64,000 bases of DNA from Nocardia sp. BSTN01 (GTDB lineage: Bacteria > Actinomycetota > Actinomycetes > Mycobacteriales > Mycobacteriaceae). The stretch covers positions 41,784 to 105,783 of the forward strand of contig NZ_JADKYP010000021.1 of assembly GCF_015354405.1 (NCBI RefSeq), given 5' to 3'. Below the pieces are notes generated by a model, which searched no databases, was not told the DNA's origin, and saw only the letters and a program-made list of their open reading frames with translations. Both the position numbers and the translations under genes were made by a program. Numbering within the stretch: the stretch's first letter is position 1; the number at the start of each line of letters is the position of its first letter. Shown in pieces: positions 25,012-33,074 of the stretch.

Positions 25012-26049
25012 ATGGACGAATCCCTGGTCGGCGACCGGCCCGAATCGGAGGCCGGGGCGACGCGGCCACCACAGGATCTGATCGTCGCCGGTGCGTCCGC
25101 CGGCGGTGTGGAAGCGCTGCGCGAATTCGTCGGCGGGCTACCGCCGGATCTCGACGCCGCGGTCGCGGTTGTCCTGCATATGCCGCCGCACGGCGCGAGC
25201 GCGCTGCCCGCCATTCTGAACCGGACCGGACCGCTTCCGGCCGTCGCCGCGGCCGACGGGATGCCACTGCGGTCCGGTGTGGTGTACGTGGCGGTTCCCG
25301 ATCGCCATCTGGTCGTCACGTCGACCCATCTGCATCTGTCGCGGGGGCCCACCGAGAACGGTCATCGGCCGGGCGTGGACGCGTTGTTCCGGTCCGCGGC
25401 CATGTCGTGGGCGCCGCGGGTGGCGTGCGTCGTGTTGTCCGGGACCTTGGACGACGGGACCGCGGGCGCCGCATTGATGTCCCACCGTGGGGGTGTGGTG
25501 GCCGCGCAGGAGCCGCACGACGCGCTGTACCGTGGTATGCCGCAGAGCGTATTGGACTCCGTCGCAGTCGATGTGGTGCTCCCGGCGCGGGAGCTCGGCA
25601 AGGCCGTCGCCGAACGGCTCCGCACTCGGCACCGCGCGCCCGACCCGCCGGACGCGTCCGACCTGCAGCGTCTGGAAGCGAGTATCGACGCCGGCGGCGT
25701 ACCCGGTGACGAAGGCGTGGCGGCGATGGCCCGGCCGTCCGGACTCACCTGCCCGGACTGCAACGGTGTTCTCTATGTGCTCGAAGACAGCGGCCGCTAC
25801 CGGTGCCGCGTCGGCCACGCGTGGACCGCCGAGGCTCTGCTGATCCAGCAGAAGGTCGAGGTCGACAAGGCGCTGTGGACGGCGCTGCGCGCTCTGGAGG
25901 AGAAACAGCGGCTGGCCGAGCGGATGACCGAGGATGCCGCCCGCCACGGCGACGACCGGCTGGCCCAGCGTTATCGGGATCAGGGCGCCGAGCAGGCGGC
26001 CGCGATCGAAACGCTGCGTAAGCTGCTCGTCGACCGTTCCACGAACTGA
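25012..26049 (+). CDS. CheB-type methylesterase with C-terminal zinc-ribbon
   Basis: The 345-residue protein has the CheB catalytic domain with the expected triad: S29 in GASAGG, H56 in VLHMPP and D148 in LSGTLDDGT. It lacks the N-terminal receiver domain of chemotaxis CheB. At about residues 245-275 there is a Cys-rich ribbon (CPDCNG; CRVGHAW), followed by a helical tail. CheB enzymes demethylate or deamidate receptor glutamates. No methyl-accepting receptor or flagellar gene lies in the window, so it probably acts in a non-chemotactic signalling module with the CheR-PAS protein 20 nt downstream. Confidence 0.87.
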   Translation: MDESLVGDRPESEAGATRPPQDLIVAGASAGGVEALREFVGGLPPDLDAAVAVVLHMPPHGASALPAILNRTGPLPAVAAADGMPLRSGVVYVAVPDRHLVVTSTHLHLSRGPTENGHRPGVDALFRSAAMSWAPRVACVVLSGTLDDGTAGAALMSHRGGVVAAQEPHDALYRGMPQSVLDSVAVDVVLPARELGKAVAERLRTRHRAPDPPDASDLQRLEASIDAGGVPGDEGVAAMARPSGLTCPDCNGVLYVLEDSGRYRCRVGHAWTAEALLIQQKVEVDKALWTALRALEEKQRLAERMTEDAARHGDDRLAQRYRDQGAEQAAAIETLRKLLVDRSTN

Positions 26050-26069
26050 AGGAGCGGTAGGTTGATCGG

Positions 26070-27935
26070 GTGGACGAGGACAAGGCACCCGGCAGTGCCC
26101 GCGGATTCGAGGAGATCCTCCAGTATCTGAAGGAAGCTCGCGGATTCGATTTCACCGGCTACAAACGCAGCAGCCTGATGCGACGCGTGGACCGGCGCAT
26201 GTCCCAACTCGGCGTGAGCGATTACGTCGAATACCTGGACGTGCTGCAGGCCAATGCGGACGAATTCGTCGCGCTGTTCAACACCATTCTGATCAACGTG
26301 ACGGGATTCTTCCGCGATCCCGACGCATGGGACTATCTCCAGTCCGACATCATTCCCACGATGCTGGGCGAGCGGGGCCCCGAGGAACCGATTCGGGTCT
26401 GGTGCGCAGGATGTGCCTCCGGCGAGGAGTCCTACAGCCTGGCCATCGTGCTGGCGGAGGCGATGGGCATCGAGGAATTCCGGCAGCGGGTCAAGATCTA
26501 TGCCACCGATGTCGATGAGGAGGCCCTGAGCGTCGCGCGGCACGCCACCTACACCGAGAAGGAGATCAGCCCGCTCGGCGCGGACCTGATCCAGCGGTAT
26601 TTCGAACCGGCCTCGGGGCGATACGGATTCCGCAAGGATCTGCGGCGCTCGGTGATTTTCGGTCGCAACGACCTGGTACAGGATGCGCCGATCTCCCGGA
26701 TCGATCTACTGGCGTGCCGGAATACACTGATGTATTTCAACGCCGAGACGCAGACCAAGGTGCTCGACAAATTCCATTTCGCCCTATCGCAGCGGGGACT
26801 GCTGTTCTTGGGCAAGGCCGAGATGTTGCTGAGCCACAGCCGCATCTTCGACGCCGTGGACCTCAAGCGACGGATATTCCGCAAGGTTCCGGCCGCGCGG
26901 GTCGATGTCGGCTCCGTGTTCGGGCGCACCCTGATGCATGATCGCCGCGACACCGACCAGATCGAATCCCTGTGCGCCCTGGCCTTTTCCGCGGGCCCGG
27001 TCGCGCAGGTGGTGCTCGGCCGAGACGATGTGATCGTCTTGGCCAACGACCAGGGTAAGCATCTGTTCGGCCTGACGGACCGGGATGTGGGCCGGCCGCT
27101 GCGTGATCTCGAATTGTCCTACCGCCCTTTGGAATTGCGCGGCTATATCGATCAAGTGCGCGCCGACCGCCGGGCGGTGCGGGTCAAGGATGTCGAGTGG
27201 CAGCGCGGGCCGGGGGAAGTGCTGGCACTCGAGGTGCACGTTTCGCCGCTGCTGGCAGACGATGTGGCCATCGGGATCTCACTGGTCTTTCACGATGTCA
27301 GCGCTACGCGCCGGTTGCTGTCCGAACTGCACCATGCCAACGAACAACGGGAGTCGGCCTACGAGGAATTGCAGTCGACCAACGAGGAACTCGAAACCAC
27401 CAACGAGGAATTGCAGTCGACCGTCGAGGAACTCGAGACGACCAACGAGGAACTGCAGTCCACGAACGAGGAACTCGAGACCACCAACGAGGAACTGCAG
27501 TCGACCAATGACGAACTGCAGACGATCAATACCGAATTGCGGGAGCGCAGTACCGAACTCGACGACGTGAACGAATTCTTCGCCTCGATCATGGGTTCCT
27601 GGCACGCGGGTGTCGCCGTGGTCGACACCTCCATGCGAATCGTGGTCTGGAACGCGGGTGCGGAAGATCTGTGGGGCCTGCGGCCCGAGGAGGCCGAGGG
27701 CGAACATCTGCTCAACCTCGATATCGGCCTTCCGGTCTCGGAATTGCGGCCGGTGGTGCGGCCCGCGCTGTCCGACGCCGCCTACGAGCGCGAGGTTCGT
27801 CTCGACAGTGTCAACCGGCGCGGCCGGGCGGTCGTGATCCGGGTGGTCTGCACATCGCTCACCGACCGCAGCGGTAAACCGTCGGGCGCGATTCTGGTCA
27901 TGGAGCCGGTGGAGCCGGAGGCCGCGGTCAGCTGA
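26070..27935 (+). CDS. CheR-type methyltransferase fused to heptad coiled coil and PAS domain
   Basis: The 621-residue protein starts with CheR helical and SAM-binding domains (FDFTGYKRSSLMRRVDRRM; SAM motif VWCAGCASGEESYSLAI; IDLLACRNTLMYF) to about residue 275. A PAS-like segment covers about 300-415, ten near-perfect heptads run from 432 to 501, and a second PAS domain covers about 505-600 (WHAGVAVVDTSMRIVVWN). It methylates glutamates of an unidentified partner, with sensory input through PAS. GTG 26070 follows GGAGCGG with 10-nt spacing. Its last 8 nt overlap the convergent STAS-HATPase gene. Confidence 0.9.
   Translation: MDEDKAPGSARGFEEILQYLKEARGFDFTGYKRSSLMRRVDRRMSQLGVSDYVEYLDVLQANADEFVALFNTILINVTGFFRDPDAWDYLQSDIIPTMLGERGPEEPIRVWCAGCASGEESYSLAIVLAEAMGIEEFRQRVKIYATDVDEEALSVARHATYTEKEISPLGADLIQRYFEPASGRYGFRKDLRRSVIFGRNDLVQDAPISRIDLLACRNTLMYFNAETQTKVLDKFHFALSQRGLLFLGKAEMLLSHSRIFDAVDLKRRIFRKVPAARVDVGSVFGRTLMHDRRDTDQIESLCALAFSAGPVAQVVLGRDDVIVLANDQGKHLFGLTDRDVGRPLRDLELSYRPLELRGYIDQVRADRRAVRVKDVEWQRGPGEVLALEVHVSPLLADDVAIGISLVFHDVSATRRLLSELHHANEQRESAYEELQSTNEELETTNEELQSTVEELETTNEELQSTNEELETTNEELQSTNDELQTINTELRERSTELDDVNEFFASIMGSWHAGVAVVDTSMRIVVWNAGAEDLWGLRPEEAEGEHLLNLDIGLPVSELRPVVRPALSDAAYEREVRLDSVNRRGRAVVIRVVCTSLTDRSGKPSGAILVMEPVEPEAAVS
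27363..27572 (+). repeat. 21-bp tandem coding repeats encoding ten heptads
   Basis: The DNA repeats in 21-nt units that encode EELQSTN, EELETTN and variants in alternation, ending with DELQTIN, TELRERS and TELDDVN. The phase is exactly one heptad per unit, so the protein forms a regular left-handed coiled coil linking the methyltransferase to the PAS domain. Units 1-8 are nearly identical at DNA level, so copy number may vary between strains. Confidence 0.9.
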
Positions 27936-28716
27936 CCTGCCGGTTCCGCGTGGTCGCCAGCGTCGCCCACACCACCTTGCCGGTCGGCCACCGCGGCGCG
28001 CACCCCCAGGCCGACGCCAGTTCCGCCACGATGTGCAGGCCGTGCAGCCGGCGTCCGGCGGAGCCCGGTTCGGGCTCGCGCAGCACGGCTTCGTGCGGGT
28101 CGGGATCGGCGATCGCGATGGTGAGCAGGTCTTCGCGATATTCCAGCCGCACGTCGATATCGGGGACGCCGGTGAAATGGCCGTGCAGGTCGGCGTTGTC
28201 GATGAATTCGGTGGCGATGATCTGCGCGGCCTCGCTGATCTCGGCGATGCCCCACTCGACGCAGACCTCATCGATGAGCCGGCGCACCCGATGGCCGGTG
28301 ACCGGCGACAACGCCATGGTCATGGCGGCCCGACGCCGGATCGGCGGCTCGGCCGCCGCGGCGACGGCGGCGGCGACGCTCGGTTGCACCGCCAGGAAGC
28401 GGCGGATCGCGCTGCGCCGGAGCCGGCGGCGTAGTTCGTCGTCCTCGGCGACCAGGAAAATGGGCACACACGGCCAGTTCGCGGTGCGCAACCAGGCGCT
28501 GGTGAACGCGGTGAGGACGGTTTCGGACGCGATTGCCATGCGGTCGACGCACACGATGACCGCACGCGGCTGTTCGACGACGAACTTCACGAGGTCGTCG
28601 GTGAATCGGCGATACGTCACGGCGTCGAGCGTGATATCGGGGTCGAGCACCACACAGCGGTCGATTTCCGTCGGTTCCCAGCAGATGGGCGGAACGGTAG
28701 TCATGGCGAGTCGCAT
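27928..28716 (-). CDS. STAS-like domain fused to HATPase anti-sigma-type kinase domain
   Basis: The protein of about 262 residues has an N-terminal STAS-like half (CVVLDPDITLDAVTYRRFTD; AVIVCVDRMAIASETVLTAF). The C-terminal half is an RsbW/SpoIIAB-like ATPase with the N-box TEFIDNA and a G2-like GRRLHGLHIV. The G1 box reads ADPDP instead of DxGxG, so ATP binding may be weakened. It would bind sigma factors or STAS partners. It converges on the CheR-PAS gene with an 8-nt overlap. The ATG at 28716 was chosen for length; 28704 is an alternative, and neither has a good ribosome site. Confidence 0.72.
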   Translation of the reverse strand: MRLAMTTVPPICWEPTEIDRCVVLDPDITLDAVTYRRFTDDLVKFVVEQPRAVIVCVDRMAIASETVLTAFTSAWLRTANWPCVPIFLVAEDDELRRRLRRSAIRRFLAVQPSVAAAVAAAAEPPIRRRAAMTMALSPVTGHRVRRLIDEVCVEWGIAEISEAAQIIATEFIDNADLHGHFTGVPDIDVRLEYREDLLTIAIADPDPHEAVLREPEPGSAGRRLHGLHIVAELASAWGCAPRWPTGKVVWATLATTRNRQVS

Positions 28717-28878
28717 TCGAGCGCCGTCACCCCGGCAGCCGCGCCCACGGGACGACCGGCAGCCGTTGCCAAGTGCGTACTGCACATATTCCGACCCTAC
28801 CCGTCCGGGCGCCGCCGAAACTCGTCTTTTCGAGCGCTGAGCCCGCCTCGCGGAGGAATGCGGAGGCCGCGACGGAAC

Positions 28879-31218
28879 CTAGTTGCCCGAATACCGGCTC
28901 GTCAGCTGGTCGGCAGATCCCAGGTCGCGCGAGTTATCGTGTCCCAGTTCCACATTCAGCTCCTCGGCGTCGGCGCCGACCACCACCGGGGTGTGCACCG
29001 GTGCGTAACCGCTCGCCACCACCGTGTAGGTGCCGTCGTGCAGGTCGGCGAAGGTGTAGGCGCCGTCGAGGCCGGTGACCATGGTGTCGATCACGGTGCC
29101 GTCCCAGTCGGTGAGGGTGACCAGGGCGTCGGGCAGGGGACGGCCGTCGCGTCCGCGCACCACGCCGTGCAGGCGGGCGCAGGGGCGCAGCGTGACGTCC
29201 AGGCGCGGTGTCTCGCTGCCACCTGCTCGCACCGGAAGCGCGGTCGGGTGAAAGCCGTTGGCGCTCACCGCGATCGTGAAGTCGCCTTCGGGCAGTTCCG
29301 CGAGGCCGAACGTGCCGTCGTCGGTGGTGGCGGCGGAGGAGAGCACCTCACCGCGTGCGTCGAGGGCCGACACCCGCGCGCCGGCGATGGCGGTGCCGTC
29401 GTCGCCGCGCGATACGGTGCCGGCCAGTCCGGCCATCGCGGTGAGCACGATGTCGCAGGGCACCGGATGATGGGCGAGTTGCACCGTGGACGCGTCCGGG
29501 CGGCGCCCGTCGATCGAGGCGATCAGCACGTACGAGCCGGGTTCGGGGGCGGCGAGCTCGAAGTAGCCTTCGGCATCCGTCAGCGACCGGCCGATCTGGC
29601 GGCCCGACATCGAGATCAGGGTCAGCACGGCATCCGGCAGCGCCGCACCGCGGGAGTCGTGGACACGACCGAACGCGACCGGTCCGGACACAGCGGGTCG
29701 GCGCGGCGTCTGCGCAAAACCGTTGCGCTGCACCGCGTCCGACTCCGACGCGACCGCATGTTCAGCGGAGTGCGAACTGTGCTCGGCATCCATATCCACA
29801 GCTGCGGTCGCGGCGATCGCGGCCGGCCGATGCCCCGGAATGAACGTCGCCACCAGTGCACCGGCCACGGCCACGCCACATCCGATCAGCAGCGACACGC
29901 GGAATCCGCTCTCACTGGCCACGGCATGCCCGCCGAGCGAGATCGTCATCTGCGCCAGCACCGCGCCGACCACAGCGGCCGCGACCGAGGTGCCGATCGC
30001 GCGGACCAGCGTGTTGAAGCTGTTGGCGGCGGCGGTCTCCGACTGCGGCACCGCGGCCATCACCAGAGCCGGCATGGCGCCGTAGGCGAATCCGACGCCG
30101 GTGTTGATGATCAGCGTCACGATCAGCAGGCCCCAGGTGCTGCCCATCAGCGCCATCGAGGATCCGTATCCGGCGGCGATGATGACGCAGCCGACGATCA
30201 GGGTGATCTTGGGTCCGCTGCGGGCGGAGAGTTTGGCGCCGATGGGGGAGACCAGCATCATCATGAGTCCGGCCGGTGCCATCCACAGGCCCATGGCCAT
30301 CATCGATTGCCCGAGTCCGTACCCGGTGGCCTTCGGCAGCTGCAACAGCTGCGGCACCACCAGCGACTGGGCGTACATCGCCATGCCGACGACCATCGAG
30401 GACGCGTTGGTCAGCAGTACCTGCGGTCGTGCGGTGACGCGCAGATCGACGAGGGGGTTGCGGGCGGCCAGTTCCCACCAGCCCCACAGCAGCAGGACGA
30501 CGACGGCGGCGACGAACAAGCCGATGGTCAGACCGCTGCCCCAACCCCAGCTCGACCCCTTGGACACCGCGAGCAGCAAGCACACCAGGCCTACGCCGAG
30601 GCCGAGGGCGCCGAGGACGTCGAACCGTCCGGTGGCAGCGGAAGTCGGTGGGGTGGCGGGAATCAGGGTGAAGATCAGGACGCCGATCACCGCCGCGAGC
30701 GCGGCCATCGTCCAGAACAGCACCCGCCAGTCGGAGTACTGGATGACCGCGGCCGCCATCGGCAGTCCCAGCGCGCCGCCGATACCGAGCGAGGAGCTGA
30801 TCAGCGCGATACCCGATCCGAGGCGCTCGCGCGGCAGCAGATCGCGCAGTGCGGCGATGCCGACGGGAACGATGCCGGCGCTCATACCCTGCAGACCGCG
30901 CCCGACGATCATCGGCCACAGCGAGGAGGACACCGCGCAGATCACCGATCCGACCAGCAGTGGCACCGTCGAGCCGAGCAGCACGAGGCGTTTGCCGTAG
31001 AGGTCGCCCAATCGTCCCGACACCGGTGTGGTGACCGCGGAGGCCAGCAGGCTCACGGTGACCACCCAGGTGGCGTTGGCGGAGCTGGTGTGCAGGATTT
31101 GCGGCAGCTGGCCGAGTAACGGCACGACCACCGTCTGCGTCAGCGAGACGACGATGCCGGCGAATGCCAGCACCGCCAGTATCGCGCCGGAACGCCCGGC
31201 GGTATGTGCTTTCTCCAC
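28879..31218 (-). CDS. MFS drug-exporter (DHA2-type) fused to three carboxypeptidase-regulatory-like domains
   Basis: The 779-residue protein has a 14-helix DHA2 MFS domain to about residue 470, with motif A-like GRLGDLYGKRLVL and motif C-like SSLGIGGALGLPMA. An Ala/His-rich linker follows, then three CNA-B/carboxypeptidase-regulatory-like repeats, each with the Tyr/Phe-x-F-x-L-x2-G-x-Y/F-T pattern (TDAEGYFELAAPEPGSYVL; DDGTFGLAELPEGDFTI; LDGAYTFADLHDGTYTV). It should export a small hydrophobic compound by proton antiport; the beta-sandwich tail may bind envelope polymers. GTG 31218 follows GAGGAG by 6 nt. Operator-like repeats lie just upstream. Confidence 0.9.
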   Translation of the reverse strand: MEKAHTAGRSGAILAVLAFAGIVVSLTQTVVVPLLGQLPQILHTSSANATWVVTVSLLASAVTTPVSGRLGDLYGKRLVLLGSTVPLLVGSVICAVSSSLWPMIVGRGLQGMSAGIVPVGIAALRDLLPRERLGSGIALISSSLGIGGALGLPMAAAVIQYSDWRVLFWTMAALAAVIGVLIFTLIPATPPTSAATGRFDVLGALGLGVGLVCLLLAVSKGSSWGWGSGLTIGLFVAAVVVLLLWGWWELAARNPLVDLRVTARPQVLLTNASSMVVGMAMYAQSLVVPQLLQLPKATGYGLGQSMMAMGLWMAPAGLMMMLVSPIGAKLSARSGPKITLIVGCVIIAAGYGSSMALMGSTWGLLIVTLIINTGVGFAYGAMPALVMAAVPQSETAAANSFNTLVRAIGTSVAAAVVGAVLAQMTISLGGHAVASESGFRVSLLIGCGVAVAGALVATFIPGHRPAAIAATAAVDMDAEHSSHSAEHAVASESDAVQRNGFAQTPRRPAVSGPVAFGRVHDSRGAALPDAVLTLISMSGRQIGRSLTDAEGYFELAAPEPGSYVLIASIDGRRPDASTVQLAHHPVPCDIVLTAMAGLAGTVSRGDDGTAIAGARVSALDARGEVLSSAATTDDGTFGLAELPEGDFTIAVSANGFHPTALPVRAGGSETPRLDVTLRPCARLHGVVRGRDGRPLPDALVTLTDWDGTVIDTMVTGLDGAYTFADLHDGTYTVVASGYAPVHTPVVVGADAEELNVELGHDNSRDLGSADQLTSRYSGN

Positions 31219-31250
31219 GCCCTACTCCTCGAGTATCACGAGCCGACGTT

Positions 31251-31280
31251 TGCATCATACATATGAAGTGCATCATGCAC
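31251..31280. promoter_or_regulatory. Duplicate operator-like repeats upstream of the MFS gene
   Basis: TGCATCATAC (31251-31260) recurs as TGCATCATGC (31269-31278), 18 bp apart. The second copy is embedded in the palindrome GTGCATCATGCAC (31268-31280). The site is 33-62 nt upstream of the MFS GTG in an AT-rich patch. It is suitable for a TetR/MarR-type repressor, but no such gene adjoins. The core resembles the light-operator repeats but with different spacing. Confidence 0.55.
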
Positions 31281-31446
31281 ATTTGATGAAAATCGCCCGT
31301 TTCACCGATCGGTCCGTTGTGCCGGGCACCCATATCGGCGCTCCGGCTTCGTGAGTTGTGAACGACCGCGGCCCGATCGGCTCTCCTGCGTATCCGCCGA
31401 CCATATGGTGTGCCTGCGTCGGGGCAGTCATTCACAAAGGGGCACA

Positions 31447-31674
31447 GTGACTTTCGGTGTGGCATCCCAACCTTTCCGGCGGTTCCTCCCGGCGGCCGTT
31501 CGCGCCGCCGGCATCGTCGTGGCCGACGCGGTCGGCGGCACGGCGGTGAGTTGCGCGCAGGTGCCGTCAGCTGGGGATATCGTTGTGCCCGGCGGGTACT
31601 TCGAACCCGATCTCGGCTCCAGTCACTACCGCCCCGGCACGGGGCTGGTCGATCTGTTGTGGAGGTTGCTGTGA
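31447..31674 (+). CDS. Small protein ORF coupled to the lipase gene
   Basis: A 75-codon frame starts at GTG 31447, 4 nt after AAAGGGG, and its TGA overlaps the lipase GTG in a GTGA junction (31671-31674). The product has a basic start (ASQPFRRFLPAAVRAAG), a hydrophobic segment with an internal aspartate, one cysteine (AVSC, a poor lipobox) and a Gly/Asp-rich tail. I know no family for it. The ribosome site and coupling favour a real gene; it could also be a leader peptide that sets lipase translation. Confidence 0.5.
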   Translation: MTFGVASQPFRRFLPAAVRAAGIVVADAVGGTAVSCAQVPSAGDIVVPGGYFEPDLGSSHYRPGTGLVDLLWRLL

Positions 31675-33047
31675 AACGAGCCCGGACGCTGCTGATCGTC
31701 GTGCTCGCGGCATGCGCCCTGCTGGCGTCGATGACCGTTCGCCCAGCGCTCGGTCGTGCGGACAACGGCCCGGCGCCCACGGACTCGACCGAGTGGCAGC
31801 AGTGGATCGATCGGACGATCCCGGCGCCGAACCTGCCGCCCGCGTCCTCGCCGCCCAACGCCCAACTGCGGCCCGAACTCGCCGCGCTGTGGCGGTCGGT
31901 GTTGTCGCCGCCGGCCGGCGATCCGCTGTTCGATCAGTGGCCCGCCGGACTCGACGCCATGCGTCCCGGCGATCCGATCGAGGTGCGCGATGTGACCGCC
32001 ACGGCCGCGCCGCTGGCGGTGGTGCCGATCGCCCGCGCGCTGCTGCTGAAATTCCGCTCCACGGGCGCGACCGGTGCGCCCTCGTTCGGCACGGCGACCC
32101 TGCTGATTCCCGCCGCGAGCTGGACCGGTCCAGGACAGCGATCGGTGCTGGTGAACGCCATTCCGATCAATTCCCTCGGCCTGCGCTGCACCCCCGGCTA
32201 TGCGATGGCGCACGGACTGCATCCCAAATTCAGCGCGGGTGATCTCTTCCCGCCGACCACATGGTGGGCCCTCTCGCACGGGTACGGAGTTCTCGTTCCC
32301 GACCACGAGGGCCCGTGGATGGCCTATGCCGAACCGCATGTCGCCGGGCACGTGATCCTGGACGCGATGCGCGCGGTGCGGACGGTCGAACCGAAGACGT
32401 TGGGAGACGGTAAGTTCGCGATCGGCGGCTATTCCGGCGGGGCGATCGCGGCCTATGCGGCGGATATGCTGCTCGGCGAGTACGCGCCGGAGCTGGCGGG
32501 GTCGATCGTCGGGGTGTCGGTGGGTGGTCTGGCCACCGATTACAGCGAGGTGGCCCGTCATTTCAACGGCAATATCGCGTCGGGAATTCTGATGGTCGTC
32601 GCGCTGGCCTTCGCCCGTGAACATCCGGAACTGCTGGATCAGCTGAACCATCTGGGGGAGTGGCTGGCCACCTCCCCGGTGAAGGACACCTGCGGCGACA
32701 GCAACGGACCACTCGGTGTGACCGGCGTGCCGATCGAGCTGGCGACCGACACCGCCCATCCGCTCGACACCGAGGCAGCCCGCGCGCTGTTCGCAGCCAC
32801 CGATCTGCGCGACCGGAAATCCGCTGCGCCGCTGTACATCTACCACGGCCTGCTCGACATCTGGATTCCCGAGGTCGAGTCGACCGATCTGTTCCGCGCG
32901 CAGTGCGCTCGCGGCGTGCCCGCCGTCTTCCGCAGCGTACTGGGCGAGCATTCGATCACCCTCATGGCCGGATTCCCGGGTGCGATCGACTGGCTCGATC
33001 AGCGACTGGCCGGTGTCCCCGCGCCGAACGAATGCCCCGTCCGCTGA
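31671..33047 (+). CDS. Secreted lipase (LIP / triacylglycerol lipase family)
   Basis: The 458-residue alpha/beta hydrolase has a signal peptide (AACALLASMTVRPALG, cleavage near residue 30). The nucleophile elbow is GYSGGA, with the acidic residue in YHGLLDIWIP and the histidine in GEHSITL. These are hallmarks of secreted Candida-lipase-like (LIP) enzymes that cluster in mycolic-acid bacteria. It would hydrolyse acylglycerols or other lipid esters outside the cell. GTG 31671 overlaps the stop of the small ORF and has GGAGG 5-8 nt upstream. Confidence 0.88.
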   Translation: MKRARTLLIVVLAACALLASMTVRPALGRADNGPAPTDSTEWQQWIDRTIPAPNLPPASSPPNAQLRPELAALWRSVLSPPAGDPLFDQWPAGLDAMRPGDPIEVRDVTATAAPLAVVPIARALLLKFRSTGATGAPSFGTATLLIPAASWTGPGQRSVLVNAIPINSLGLRCTPGYAMAHGLHPKFSAGDLFPPTTWWALSHGYGVLVPDHEGPWMAYAEPHVAGHVILDAMRAVRTVEPKTLGDGKFAIGGYSGGAIAAYAADMLLGEYAPELAGSIVGVSVGGLATDYSEVARHFNGNIASGILMVVALAFAREHPELLDQLNHLGEWLATSPVKDTCGDSNGPLGVTGVPIELATDTAHPLDTEAARALFAATDLRDRKSAAPLYIYHGLLDIWIPEVESTDLFRAQCARGVPAVFRSVLGEHSITLMAGFPGAIDWLDQRLAGVPAPNECPVR

Positions 33048-33074
33048 AAACGATGTAGCACAACGATTTTCGCG

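Noticed and set aside
27363-27572. Tandem repeats considered as a CRISPR-like or minisatellite array
   Set aside because: The 21-bp units are in frame, contiguous without spacers, and encode a regular coiled coil within CheR.
28858-31119. A 753-codon plus-strand frame opposite the MFS gene
   Set aside because: Its His/Gly/Arg-rich composition is the usual antisense shadow of high-GC membrane genes; the minus-strand protein has clear helices and motifs.
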